64,000 nt of DNA, from assembly GCF_964340395.1 (NCBI RefSeq), contig NC_135558.1, forward strand, positions 19,935,371 to 19,999,370, in the 5' to 3' direction. Positions 21,230 through 31,684 of the stretch are shown one piece after another; position 1 is the first letter of the stretch, and each line of letters begins with the position of its first letter. Under the pieces are notes generated by a model. It did not search any database. It saw nothing but the letters and a program-made list of their open reading frames with translations, and was not told the origin of the DNA. Origin of the DNA: Glandiceps talaboti. Lineage: Eukaryota; Hemichordata; Enteropneusta; Spengelidae. The translations under genes and the position numbers were made by a program.

Positions 21230-21849
21230 AAATGGTGTCTTTACGACACCGTCCGAAACGTACCCACAAGTAGAAATGGCCTCTTTACGACACCGTCCGA
21301 AACGTACCCACAAACAGAAATGGCCTCTTTACGACACCGTCCGAAACGTACCCACAAACAGAAATGGCCTCTTTACGACACCGTCCGAAACGTACCCACA
21401 AACAGAAATGGCCTCTTTACGACACCGTCCGAAACGTACCCACAAGTAGAAATGGTGTCTTTACGACACCGTCCGAAACGTGACCACAAACAGAAATGGC
21501 CTCTTTACGACACCGTCCGAAACGTACCCACAAACAGAAATGGCCTCTTTACGACACCGTCCGAAACGTACCCACAAACAGAAATGGCCTCTTTACGACA
21601 CCGTCCGAAACGTACCCTCAAGCAGAACTTGCCTCTTTACGACACCGTCCGAAACGTACCCACAAGTAGAAATGGTCTCTTTACGACACTGTCCGAAACG
21701 TACCCACAAGCAGAAATGGCCTCTTTACGACACCGTCCGAAACGTACCCATAAGAAGAAATGGCCTCTTTACGACACCGTCCGAAAGGTACCCACAAGCA
21801 GAAATGGCCTCTTTACGACACCGTCCGAAACGTACCCACAAGCAGAAAT
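20838..21849. repeat. 44-bp minisatellite, about 23 copies, with higher-order structure
   Basis: Unit contains GGCCTCTTTACGACACCGTC and CGAAACGTACCCACAAACAG. Unit variants recur at fixed spacing: CCCTCAAGCAGAACTTG at 21175 and 21615 (440 bp, ten units), and GGTGTC at about 21235 and 21455 (220 bp, five units). Because 44 is not a multiple of 3, each forward frame cycles through the same 44-residue peptide. All three frames stay open for long stretches, giving ORFs of 183-220 residues. Confidence 0.95.
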
Positions 21850-21958
21850 GTATGCCTGGCTTTCCAGAACGAAATCATTAGAAAGCCTCAATATTATTAA
21901 TAGCAATGCCAGCACACCATTTATATCCATATCACACGATTATACACTCTTTTTATTT

Positions 21959-22088
21959 AATGTACGCCCTCCCAGCCCATAATGGACGAAAGCAAACTTT
22001 GAACGACATAATGGGCGAGGCGACAGCCGAGCCCATTATGGAGTGCAAAGTTTGCTTGAGTCCATTATGGACTGGGAGGGCGTACATT
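21959..22088. mobile_element. foldback element, 130 bp
   Basis: The outer arms AATGTACGCCCTCCCAGCCC and its mirror at the right end pair over about 43 bp with few mismatches. An inner stem pairs CATAATGGGC with GCCCATTATG around a loop containing GCCGAG. The same two-stem design recurs at 52821-52962 with different sequence. Confidence 0.8.
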
Positions 22089-22104
22089 ATTGTTATTATT
22101 TTAT

Positions 22105-22490
22105 AGTTTTGCTAATTCCAGTGAATTTGTAGACCAATAAACGCAAAACAACGTAAAATATACACAGCGCTGAACATCGTCTGCCATGTTCGGCCCGGAA
22201 GCTGAATACTAATCATAGTGACACACGTACGTACACGTACACACACATATACACTTCAAAGAACTGCTGTGAACACAAATTTGTTTCATTTTAATTTCAA
22301 TCTCTTTAAAAAAAATCTTATGGTGTTTACCCCATAATTGCCCTGTTCTTAAATACCCACACCTTTATTGCCTTACGGACATAAGCTTGTATTGTTATGC
22401 TCGTTCTGGGGCCGCGATGCCCAATAACGGAGTACATTATCAGTAATAATGTACAGCGATGACGTCACAAAATTCACTGGAATTGGTAGT
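22105..22490. repeat. interval bounded by imperfect inverted repeats
   Basis: TTTTGCTAATTCCAGTGAATTT at about 22108-22129 pairs with the complement of AAATTCACTGGAATTGGTAG at about 22470-22489. The interior has short CA/GTAC-rich stretches and no ORF. It may be one element together with the adjacent foldback. Confidence 0.4.
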
Positions 22491-22681
22491 GCTATAATAT
22501 AATGTGATATAATGATTATCAACAACAATCAGAATGCTCCTCCACAGATCTAGCACACAAAAAGAGGGTTTTCGTCCAAAGAACGTTGCGCAATCAATAT
22601 CATGTGTATGTTGTTTTCTTTGACGATTTGAACTGCTGTGATTTATAAATCATAATATTTTCATTTTTGTATTTTTATGTC

Positions 22682-23220
22682 GTCTGAATCGATTCATTGA
22701 TGATATATTGAGGGTATTTGTTCATGGTAAGAAGGAGTTGTAAAAACAAACATTTTACAACTATAATAATATCTCACGATTTAAACCAACATTAAATTAT
22801 TTCCAGGACTGGTTTACAATCGATCTAGACTTCAAACGCACTGAGAATCATCTCAAATTTCTCTAATCTCTAATTACAGGCCACAATCTGCCACCCCTTT
22901 ACTGCTAAACATGATATATTTCAAGACACATCTGTTCAAAATCAGTCGCATACAGTGTATTTTAGTACTCTTCCCAGCGAATGCAAACAGGGATGAATAG
23001 ATTAAAAATTGATTGGAGAAGAGAAGAAAATCTGAAATTTGTGCAATTAGTTTCAATAGGGTATGGCCATTAATAATACAACATAACTATTTACATTCTG
23101 TAAGAATTGATGCAATAAATTCTTTGTAATGATTTTCAGATCGAAATTGTGGTTAAAGATATTCTAGAATACATGTTAATGCATGTTGTACAGCTAAAGT
23201 GTTGGTCGAGCCAAGACTGG
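22682..23220. repeat. duplicated 0.5-kb block, copy 1
   Basis: Matches 25087-25620 in the same orientation, for example ATCGATTCATTGATGATATA near the start and ATTCTAGAATACATGTTAAT near the end. Substitutions and small indels show the copies are not recent. No coding signal. Confidence 0.8.
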
Positions 23221-24118
23221 GATCGATATTGCTGTAAACATGGAGATATGAACGTCCTTCCCACTTCCATGCTGTCATGAACGTCTCCCTTTATACCTCT
23301 ATGATGCTATAAACCTCAGATCACTTTGTAGTGAGTGTAAAGAGTATTCCGTTATCAACAAAATCAATGTTGTGTGGGTTTGAATTTCGTTTATTATTTG
23401 CCGTGGAAACGGGTGTGCATATTCTGGGTATGTAGGGGATCACTACAGCATGAGTGAAGTCGAGGAGGGCAAGCTTTCCTGTGCTGAGAATAGGAGGCGG
23501 GCATTTGAACAACATTTTTGACAACTAACTTCCATTGGGACTTGACAAATCACAGATATATAGAGCTAAATTGTTTGTATTAATCACGAAAGCGCAAGAC
23601 TACACCCTAATGGAAAGCATTCAGTTAAAATCTCGTATTTTCATGTATCTATTTCAGGTTGTTATGTGTTCCATTGTTTTCCATATGGCCTCTGTATTAA
23701 TGATTTCTTTATCAGATGTACAACCATTAAACAGATTGGAAGAACAGTTTCATATTGTCTATTTAATTTGATGCCAGGTTCCGTATACTATTTCTCGTGA
23801 GACTTCACAATCAATGTTATTATTTTTTCCTCGAATACGTAAAAAAAATATTCAGGCTTGGCAGTAAAAAAACTAGGTGTGGTCGGCTGTGGGTAACCGG
23901 AACCAAACAATTTTTTAATGGGCTTCATCATAAATTCCCATGATGATATCATTGACATTTTCCACTGCCATTCATAGTAGTCTAATCACATTGTAACGTC
24001 AATAAATTATTAGTCGCATAGAATTATCATATTAATGCCTTTACCGACCTTCATGAATTAGTTTTTTCGTTAAGTGGATTTGACAAGCACATATAGCAAG
24101 CAGAGCTCTAGAGTCGAT
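23221..24118. other. intergenic, short repeat shared with 24950-25050
   Basis: Nothing coding supported. AAACTAGGTGTGGTCGGCTG near 23869 recurs with small changes near 25006. Confidence 0.5.
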
Positions 24119-24206
24119 ATGAAAAGCACAGTGCTGTTACTGTTAGCTTTTCTCTCACTTGCACGTTCCAAGAGGTACGATTCTCGGACGTTTTACCCAA
24201 ATAAAG
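24119..24206 (+). CDS. orphan first exon encoding a signal peptide
   Basis: The ATG at 24119 opens MKSTVLLLLAFLSLARSKRY and continues DSRTFYPNK to a strong GTAAGT donor, phase 1. The hydrophobic core LLLLAFLSL followed by small and basic residues is a textbook secretory signal. Phase 1 is what extracellular module exons need, as in the SRCR-LDLa gene upstream. I could not find exon 2. The repeat exon at 31214 needs phase 0 and does not follow directly. It may be a real gene start or a leftover from duplication of an SRCR/LDLa-type gene. Confidence 0.5.
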
Positions 24207-24493
24207 GTAAGTGAATACAAGTGATATCCATTCATTCTACTTTCTTGTATACATGCATCACCATTCCATTTGGCTATAGTAATACCATGGCTTGATTAAC
24301 TGTCGCTATATGTCTTAAAAAATAAACTAAATCGCTTTGTAATAACAAAAATAATTGTTATTTTGTAGCTCAGTATTATTGTAGTTTCATATCCTGTATT
24401 TACGATATTTCATATAGTTGGTTAAATATACCTACACCAAACTAATTGAAAATTCTAAATTGGAAACTGAAAGAAAATAAATTATTCATTTTA

Positions 24494-24700
<207 letters not shown>

Positions 24701-24711
24701 ACGGTATTCCA

Positions 24712-24790
24712 GTTGACGCATTAACTCAGCTGGCTAGAGCACTCTGTCTCGTATTCAGTGGATGTGGGTTCGAATCCTAAACGTGCCACT
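24712..24790 (+). mobile_element. tRNA-derived SINE-like head
   Basis: The A box TAACTCAGCTGG (24722-24733) and B box GGTTCGAATCC (24767-24777), 45 bp apart, are internal RNA polymerase III promoter elements of tRNA type. No acceptor stem can be paired, so it is a SINE head or tRNA relic rather than a working tRNA. It lies between two long TA tracts. Confidence 0.6.
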
Positions 24791-24845
24791 TTTCTTTCCT
24801 CAATTTAATGTAATATAATTAGATAAACACAATAAATAAACACGA

Positions 24846-24848
<3 letters not shown>

Positions 24849-24924
<76 letters not shown>
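24849..24924. repeat. (TA)n microsatellite
   Basis: Pure TA tract. Confidence 0.95.
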
Positions 24925-24926
<2 letters not shown>

Positions 24927-25086
24927 CAATTATGTCTACTGATTAAGTATATATATTTTTTCTCGAATACATTTATTAAACACAACAATTAGAGTCGAAG
25001 TGAAAAACTAGGTGTGGTCGGCCGCGGGTAACCAAACCAAACAATTCGTTTCCCTCCAAAATCCTTTTCATGTTTGATATGCATTT

Positions 25087-25620
25087 CATCTAAATCGATT
25101 CATTGATGATATATTGGGGATACTTGTTCATGGTAAGGAGAGAGGTGTAAAAACAAACGTCTTATAACTTTACTAGTATCTCACAATTTAAACCAACATT
25201 AAATCATTCCCAGGACTGGTTTACAGTCGATCTAGACTTCAAACGCACCGACAATCATTTCTAATTACAGCTAACAACCTGCCACTCCTTTGACTGCTAA
25301 ACATGATATATTTCAAGACACTCTGTTCAAAATCAGTCGCATACAGTCTATTGTAGTACTCTTCCCAGCGAATGCAAGCAGGGATGAATGAATTAAGAAT
25401 TGATTGGAGAAGAGAAGAACAATCTTATTTATGCAAAAAAATAATTTCTATAAGGTAGCGTCATTCATAATACAAAATAACTATTTACATTCTGTAAGAA
25501 TTGATCCAATAAATTCTTTGTAATGATTTTCAGATCGAAATCGTGGTGAAAGATATTCTAGAATACATGTTAATGCATGTTGAACAGCTAAAGGGTTGGT
25601 CGAGTCAAGACTGGGATCCG
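25087..25620. repeat. duplicated 0.5-kb block, copy 2
   Basis: Direct copy of 22682-23220, about 2.4 kb away. The orphan signal-peptide exon and TA tracts lie between the copies. Confidence 0.8.
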
Positions 25621-26240
25621 CCATATTAGCCATCTCGTCTGTAGTGTGTTTACGTTCAAATATGCTAATTTGCGCGTCAGATCAAAGAAATGACACAGCA
25701 TGTATGGGATGTCTTCCGTTTTTAACGCCAATTATCTCATGTGTAACCAAAGAATAAAATATATTCTCATACTGTTTATTCGATATGTATATACTTCACT
25801 TTTTAATTTCAATAATTAAATAGTTTTAGCTATACAGTAACATTACAACCTTGACTTGGCCATAATTGTATGTTTAGTTTGCTTTGCTTGCCCTAGGGGC
25901 GTAAACTATCATTATTTTCAGGCTACGCGTGGCACACGTCACAGATTTGGAAAGAAAATAAGGGACAAAAGCTCCGACGCGCACGTCTTCAGGTGATGAG
26001 CATGGGGAAGAGAAATAAATCACTTGTTTAGGGCTTAAACACACCTGTCAGTAAAAAACAACCAAGTTTATTATTCAAAAATTACCAACAAGCATTCAAA
26101 GTTCCTATTTAGAATAAAGATAAGATACATGTTAACTTTTCTTTTGGTCTCATGTTTTAATACAATGAAATAATCTTTTTCTCATATAATAAATACGGCA
26201 TTTGGTGGCAGAATCGGATTCTCAAAGGAAAAAATAATTA
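25621..26240. other. intergenic, nothing recognised
   Basis: AT-rich DNA without supported gene or repeat. Confidence 0.5.
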
Positions 26241-26247
26241 TTAAAGT

Positions 26248-26403
26248 AAACTACTTTGACCTCTATATAAAAACTTTGGATGATGAGCCCGGATTTTTGT
26301 TCCTGAATAAAACTAACAATGAATTAAACTACTTTGACCTCTATATAAAAACTTTGGATGATGAGCCCGGATTTTTGTTCCTGAATAAAACTAACAATGA
26401 ATT
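26248..26403 (+). repeat. perfect 78-bp tandem duplication, in frame
   Basis: Copies 26248-26325 and 26326-26403 are identical by eye. Since 78 is 26 codons, a plus-strand frame reads through both (YFDLYIKTLDDEPGFLFLNK repeated) from before 26201 to a stop at about 26424. No domain recognised. It may be an exon with a recent duplication, or an assembly artefact. Confidence 0.75.
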
Positions 26404-26463
26404 GAGCTTTCTTGAGCAAACGTGACAGCAAAGGTTTATTGTATTTATTTCAGAAGCACATAC

Positions 26464-26625
26464 TAAGGGAGCCTTCAGTAATGACATGGGGGAGAGGGGA
26501 GTGACACCTTTTTACAAATCTGTCCTCGGGGAGGGCCATATTTTAGAAAATGTAAATCAGGAGAGAGTCACAGTTGACTATAACCCATTTTTAAATTCCT
26601 AAGGGAGGTTATATATTAGGGAAGA
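26464..26625. mobile_element. fragment of the G-tract element family
   Basis: TAAGGGAGCCTTCAGTAATG followed by GGGGGAGAGGGGAGTGACAC resembles the left end of the TIR element at 61734. Confidence 0.4.
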
Positions 26626-27145
26626 AGAGTAAATAGGATACATGTTAAGAATCCACGCTTCATATTCAATATAATTTGATACATACCAATGTGCATGTGT
26701 CATATAACGTTTGATAAAATAGCTTGTAGAGTCAAAGACTAAGAGCTAACATCGTACAACTAACCCCAATGGAGGGATTTTTGAGTGAGTGCCGCCCCCC
26801 CCCCCTTGAGAAAGGGCTAGAATGAAATTGTCCGGGGCACTAACACGGTTAGATAAGGTAGTATCGTGACATATCGGTGAAATATAGTGAATTAACTGTT
26901 AGTTGTGGTGTTAGGTGAGGGGTAATTCTCACAGTAGTAAAGGAGAACAACATGGTGGAGTTGAGATGTTAATCCGTATCGGCCCTGGATTGAGCACTCA
27001 TCTAGCCTTTTTTGGGGAGTTCTAGCATTCATATCTGCCAATAGATCCAATCCCAAGCAATGATACAAACACAAACATAGAGTGGTGGTGGTAGTTATGG
27101 AAATTCGTGGCTGTCTTAAGTCTATAGAATACAATATATTGACCA

Positions 27146-27360
27146 TTTCAGTCAATATATGATGCGAAATATCATTATATGATGCAACCATTTCATTATA
27201 TGATGTGAATACATCATTATATGATGTCAACATATTTTATATAATGCTAATGTACTATTATATAATATAAACATATCATTATATAATATGAACGTATCAT
27301 TATATGATGTGAACATATCATTATATCATGTGAACATACCATTGTATGATGTGAACATAT
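27146..27360. repeat. 21-bp minisatellite (TCATTATATGATGTGAACATA)n
   Basis: About nine to ten diverged units of roughly 21-25 bp, AT-rich. Each unit contains the near-palindrome ATTATATGAT. Confidence 0.8.
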
Positions 27361-27423
27361 CAGGAAGCAACACATGCCTTTAAAAACTATCAATGTGGTG
27401 TGGATAAACTACAGATAAATTAC

Positions 27424-27501
27424 CTGTCTCTTGTGGAATTCTAACCCAGGACCACCTGACTGTTAATCTTGATCTTTAACAACTAAGCCACAGGGAGACA
27501 G
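27424..27501 (-). mobile_element. tRNA-derived SINE-like head
   Basis: On the minus strand GTGGCTTAGTTGTTAAAG resembles an A box and GGGTTAGAATTCC a degenerate B box, with TGTCTC and GAGACA able to pair as an acceptor-like stem. The T arm is imperfect, so a SINE or tRNA relic is more likely than a working tRNA. Confidence 0.5.
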
Positions 27502-27895
27502 TGTTAGCACAACAGATTGGGAAGAGGGTCACAGTTTATGCCACAAACCAGGCTTGATTTTCCCTGGTCCTCCCCCTTATAATATAGGCTCCAAAATATT
27601 GCTCAGACACACTCCATTCAATATTGATGAACATTGTTAAACATTTGTAAACAGGATCGCCGTGCTGGGTTGTACCGAAGTTAAGATTGGAGTGTAGACA
27701 CAGTGGAGAAACTATCATCGACTCCCAGTTTTGTATCAATAATTATTGTTGTTGGGACCATCACAAGGATCGATGTTTTCAGAAGATGTCGAAAGGTACG
27801 TAAATCATTCTTCCTAGATGATGTTGAGATCCAACTCAGTGTGGAACCCCCGAGGCAATCCTATGTGAATCTGATCATAAATGAGCTTTTGTCAT

Positions 27896-28154
27896 TCATT
27901 CATTCATTCATTCATTCATTCATTTTATTGCCAATTTTTAAAGTAAGTTACAATTACAAAATGACAGGAAATAAATAAATAGATTGGCAATTTGGAGTCA
28001 AAAAATAGCTTTTCGCTAATCAAGTTTGGCTCCACCTCAGAGTTCATATGCATCAATAACAATAAGGGCTACACAGAACTAGAATAAAAAATATAATGGG
28101 AGAAAATTTCAAAAACGAGCTAACAATGCAAGAATATGTATTATATTCACTAGT
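27896..28154 (-). mobile_element. LINE 3' UTR and (AATG)n tail
   Basis: Sequence after the reverse transcriptase stop, ending in an ATTC/AATG tract at 27896-27933. Short tandem repeat tails instead of poly(A) are usual for CR1/L2-type elements. Confidence 0.7.
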
Positions 28155-30092
28155 TTAAATTTCGTCAAGTAGATACTCTTTAAAAGCTTTCCTGAACAGA
28201 TGTTTTGATGTGAGACATTTCATTTCTGTTGGCAAACTGTTCCACAATTTTGTGCCTGAAAACCTGATGGAAAATTGACCGGCAGCTGTGCGTATTTTCG
28301 GAATTGCCAAATTTCGCCTAAGTTTAAATCTTGTATCTCGGCTATGATCGATCTCCTGGAAATAATCGCTTAAATCATGAGGAAGGTTCTTATTATACAA
28401 ATCAAAAATAAAATTTCCTATACCAAGTTTATGAAGTTTATAAATATTAAGAAGACCCAGCTTTTTAAATAAAGGAGAAGACGAGTCTCTGAACCCAGAG
28501 TAAGTCATACATCGCACACACATTTTCTGGATATACATAACTGGCTGTAGATACGATGAATATGTACTGCCCCAAACTTCTAAACCATACATTATATTGG
28601 GCTGGAGAAAGGCTTTGTAAAGTAACAGTAAAATATGTTGGGGAACAACATTTCTCAATTTAAATAACATTCCCGATTTCTTCCTAACACAATTCGTTAC
28701 ATATTCAATGTGATCTTTCCATAATAAATGTCTGTCAATGATAATGCCGACAAAAGAAGCTTTGTCGACCTCATTTAGAAGTTGATCATTGACTATAAGT
28801 GCACCATGTTTGGTAACCATTTTACGTTTGCTATGAAATATTATGTAGTTTGTCTTCCCTGTGTTAATGGTCAACTTATTTGCATCACACCAATGTAAAA
28901 CTTTCTTGAAGTGATGGTTCACAAGAGAGAGATCTATAGTGCTTATCTTGTCTGGAAATCTGTGAAATAAGTTGGAATCATCTGCAAATAAACGGAAATC
29001 AAAGTAGCTGGAAGAATTCGGGAGATCGTTAATATAGATTAAGAACAATGTTGGGCCAAGTGTTGAACCCTGGGGTACCCCACAAGTGATTGACATTTTT
29101 TCAGAGTTTACTTCGTCAGCAAAAACAAACTGAGTTCGATTGTGTATGTAATCTGAAAACCACCTCAAAGGGTTTCCCCGTATCCCATATTGTTGAAGCT
29201 TAGAGAGTAAAATGTTATGGTTTATCGTATCAAAAGCTTTTGTAAAGTCGATGAATATACCAATAGTAGCATTGCCATCATCAATTTGATGAAGTAAATT
29301 ACTGACCAGATTAACGAGTGACAGCTTTGAACTATGTTTCCCACGAAAACCATATTGATGTTTATAAAGTAGATGAAACTTGTTGAGAAAACCCATAAGT
29401 CTAGTATTCACAATCTTTTCAATTATTTTGCTAAGAACAGGCAAAACTGAAATTGGGCGGTAGTTCCCAGGTGAAGTTTTTGAACCTTTCTTATAAATAG
29501 GTACTACCCTTGCTACTTTTAATGCACTGGGAAACTTACATTGTAAAAAAGATAGGTTATAAATGTAAGATAACGGTTTTGCTATTTGATTAGCAGCTAT
29601 TACAATAAGTTTTGATGGTAAATTATCATAGCCTGAGGCCTTTTTGGTATCTAGGGTTCTCAACAAGTTGGCAACTTCAAATTCTGTTGTAGGTTCCAAG
29701 AAAAAGGAATTCTCAGAGATCTGAGGAAGGAATTCCAAATAAGATTTAGAGGGTGTCTGGATTTTACTTGCCAGGTTGGGCCCTACGTTTGTAAAAAAAC
29801 TATTGAACCCGTTTACGATCTCTTGGGGAGTGTTACATGTCATTATCTCTTCATCAGATGCTATGACAGTCAATTGATCTGGTAAACATGTACCCTGTTT
29901 AGATTTCTTCTTATTGATTAAGTTATTGATAAGTTCCCATGTCTTGGTAGAATTATTTTGATTTTCCAGAAACAAAGAAGCATAATATTCTTTCTTAGCA
30001 ACCCTTAGAACTGTGGTCAGTACATTCCTATATCGTTTATATTTATCTACTGACTCAATTTCATAATTTGAATTAATCATTTTAGCTTTCAA
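28155..30092 (-). CDS. non-LTR retrotransposon reverse transcriptase (CR1/L2-like), 645 aa
   Basis: Copies element RNA into DNA at a nicked target site. Readable RT blocks: KASGYDNLPSKL (about residues 151-162), VVPIYKKGSKTSPGNYRPIS (about 196-215), QYGFRGKHSS (246-255), IFIDFTKAFDTINH with the first catalytic Asp (about 279-292), CGVPQGSTLGPTLFLIYIND (337-356), and the catalytic FADDSNLF (369-376). The thumb and C-terminal tail follow. No apurinic-type endonuclease is present upstream in this frame, so the element is 5'-truncated or its start is degraded, although the RT half is open throughout. The chosen ATG is simply the first in frame, and the domain may begin earlier. An intact palm makes this a young copy compared with the relic at 19830. 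Confidence 0.93.
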   Translation of the reverse strand: MKAKMINSNYEIESVDKYKRYRNVLTTVLRVAKKEYYASLFLENQNNSTKTWELINNLINKKKSKQGTCLPDQLTVIASDEEIMTCNTPQEIVNGFNSFFTNVGPNLASKIQTPSKSYLEFLPQISENSFFLEPTTEFEVANLLRTLDTKKASGYDNLPSKLIVIAANQIAKPLSYIYNLSFLQCKFPSALKVARVVPIYKKGSKTSPGNYRPISVLPVLSKIIEKIVNTRLMGFLNKFHLLYKHQYGFRGKHSSKLSLVNLVSNLLHQIDDGNATIGIFIDFTKAFDTINHNILLSKLQQYGIRGNPLRWFSDYIHNRTQFVFADEVNSEKMSITCGVPQGSTLGPTLFLIYINDLPNSSSYFDFRLFADDSNLFHRFPDKISTIDLSLVNHHFKKVLHWCDANKLTINTGKTNYIIFHSKRKMVTKHGALIVNDQLLNEVDKASFVGIIIDRHLLWKDHIEYVTNCVRKKSGMLFKLRNVVPQHILLLLYKAFLQPNIMYGLEVWGSTYSSYLQPVMYIQKMCVRCMTYSGFRDSSSPLFKKLGLLNIYKLHKLGIGNFIFDLYNKNLPHDLSDYFQEIDHSRDTRFKLRRNLAIPKIRTAAGQFSIRFSGTKLWNSLPTEMKCLTSKHLFRKAFKEYLLDEI

Positions 30093-30292
30093 TCTTGATT
30101 CTGGGTAGAATCAGCATCCCTATGATAGCTAGTGGTAAGCACGTTTTGAAAAATAAGGCATTTAGTGGCATAGAATTTCAAACCATACACATTATTGAAA
30201 GCCTTTCACAATTGATTGGCTATTGACTGCCTCATAATCGATCAAATGTATGGTAGGTAAATCAAGTGTGCAATTTTGCAAAGTACAAGGAA

Positions 30293-30294
<2 letters not shown>
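30093..30294 (-). mobile_element. LINE 5' flank shared with 42512-42830
   Basis: On the minus strand this holds CCTTGTACTTTGCAAA, ATGAGGCAGTCAATAG and CCCAGAATCAAGATTGAAAG. All three recur in the same order at 42543-42821 on the plus strand, downstream of a (CT)n tract as here. It is probably the upstream part of the same repeat family. Confidence 0.6.
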
Positions 30295-30391
<97 letters not shown>

Positions 30392-30496
30392 CAGAGACAG
30401 AGACAGAGAGAGACACAGAGAGACACAGAGAGAGACAGAGACAGAGACAGAGACAGAGAGAGGGAGGGAGGGGGGAGGGAGGGAGGGAGGGAGAGA
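30295..30496. repeat. (GA)n / (GACA)n / (GGGA)n compound microsatellite
   Basis: Purine-strand tract of about 200 bp. Read on the minus strand it is a CT tract just before LINE-related sequence. Confidence 0.95.
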
Positions 30497-31213
30497 TATG
30501 GCCTCCCTTTTGAAACGTCAATTTCTTTCATTCCCCCCAATTTCTCTCCAGTCACCCCCCCCCCGCACCTTAATGTAATAACTCCATTTCCAATTGTACA
30601 TGTCTTTTTGTCAATGTCTTTAAACACAGTGTGACATCAGAGACAGAGTGCACCCGTCTGTATACTATTACTGTTTATATTTAAGGGTCACATGATGTAG
30701 TTCTAACGTGCTCTTGGAGTGCTGCTTTCGCTCTCACAGTGAAAATTGCTTGAAAGCACTTTTACATCCCATATCGTAATTATCAGAAAGACAAACGATT
30801 GTACAGTACAGTTAGGGCTGCCTCTATGGCTGCCTTTAAGGGTACCTGGTAGGATGAAATTCTTTGACAAGAAAAGAGGCCGATGAATGATAGTTGTCAA
30901 TGAGTACTTTCAAATCGTCGCCATTCCCCAGTAATCGGAATAATACAATCTTCTATTTTTCTTTTTCTTTTTTTTTTAATTTTTGTGATTCATTTGCATA
31001 ATTAATGAAATACACATTCATTAAAGGATAAAGCGTGCTCAACATTTCACACTATGATAATACCTGTGGGAGCAAAAATCGAAAGGCATTTAGTTTACAC
31101 CGGTCATATGATGTATTGACGAGAATTTATTCACATAATTCTGTCATAATTCTGTCACTGTATCCTTATATTTCACTATAAAGGTTGTTACGTTTGATTT
31201 CTTTAACTTACAG
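30497..31213. other. intergenic, nothing recognised
   Basis: Only short poly-C and poly-T runs. No gene supported. Confidence 0.5.
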
Positions 31214-31684
31214 AAAACGTGTTACGGTGCATTTCTCACATTAGACAACTTGCATGGAAGAGATATCGTGTCACCAGAGAAATCTGCAAGAAACAGCAAG
31301 GACAAGTTTCAAAAACCTACAAGATCGGAGTCAGCTGATACAAGAGTGGACACACCTAAGGATAAACATAAAAGATCTACCCCATCCCAGTCAAGTGACA
31401 ACGCTGTTGACAACCCTGGGGATAACCCTCACAAACCTATGCCATCGGAGTCAGGGTGACAATACAGTAGGTAAACCTGAGGGCAAACTTCACAAACGTA
31501 CTACATCGGAGTCAAGTGATAAAACAATGGACATACCTGGGGACAATCATCAAAACATACCACACCGGAGCTGAAATGACAAGACGAACCAGAAAATCAT
31601 TCTCAAAAACCTACCACATCGGAGGCGGTTGTCAAAACAGCCAACAAACCCGGCGACACTTCAATTACAAATAATAACAAATAA
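31214..31684 (+). pseudogene. 20-residue-repeat exon broken by compensating indels
   Basis: After the acceptor TTAACTTACAG a phase 0 frame reads KTCYGAFLTLDNLHGRDIVS and then six 60-bp units with consensus KPTxSESSDNxVDxPGDNxH. Units 1, 2, 4 and 6 are 60 bp, unit 3 is 61 and unit 5 about 53. The frame is lost at about 31458 and regained before the last unit, which ends SITNNNK then TAA at about 31684. The period matches the codon frame, so it was selected as protein. As it stands it is a pseudo-exon, a length-variable allele, or an assembly error. The product is unknown: hydrophilic, Ser/Pro/Asp-rich, C-terminal. Confidence 0.6.

Noticed and set aside
20838-21849. CRISPR-like or spacer array
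   Set aside because: Units are contiguous 44-bp repeats without unique spacers, and the genome is an animal one.
24712-24790. functional tRNA gene
   Set aside because: A and B boxes are present but acceptor and anticodon stems cannot be paired properly.
27703-27978. exon ending FRRCRK before GTACGT as partner of the 31214 repeat exon
   Set aside because: The phase fits, but the upstream acceptor is poor, the frame is short and the LINE lies in between; not enough support.
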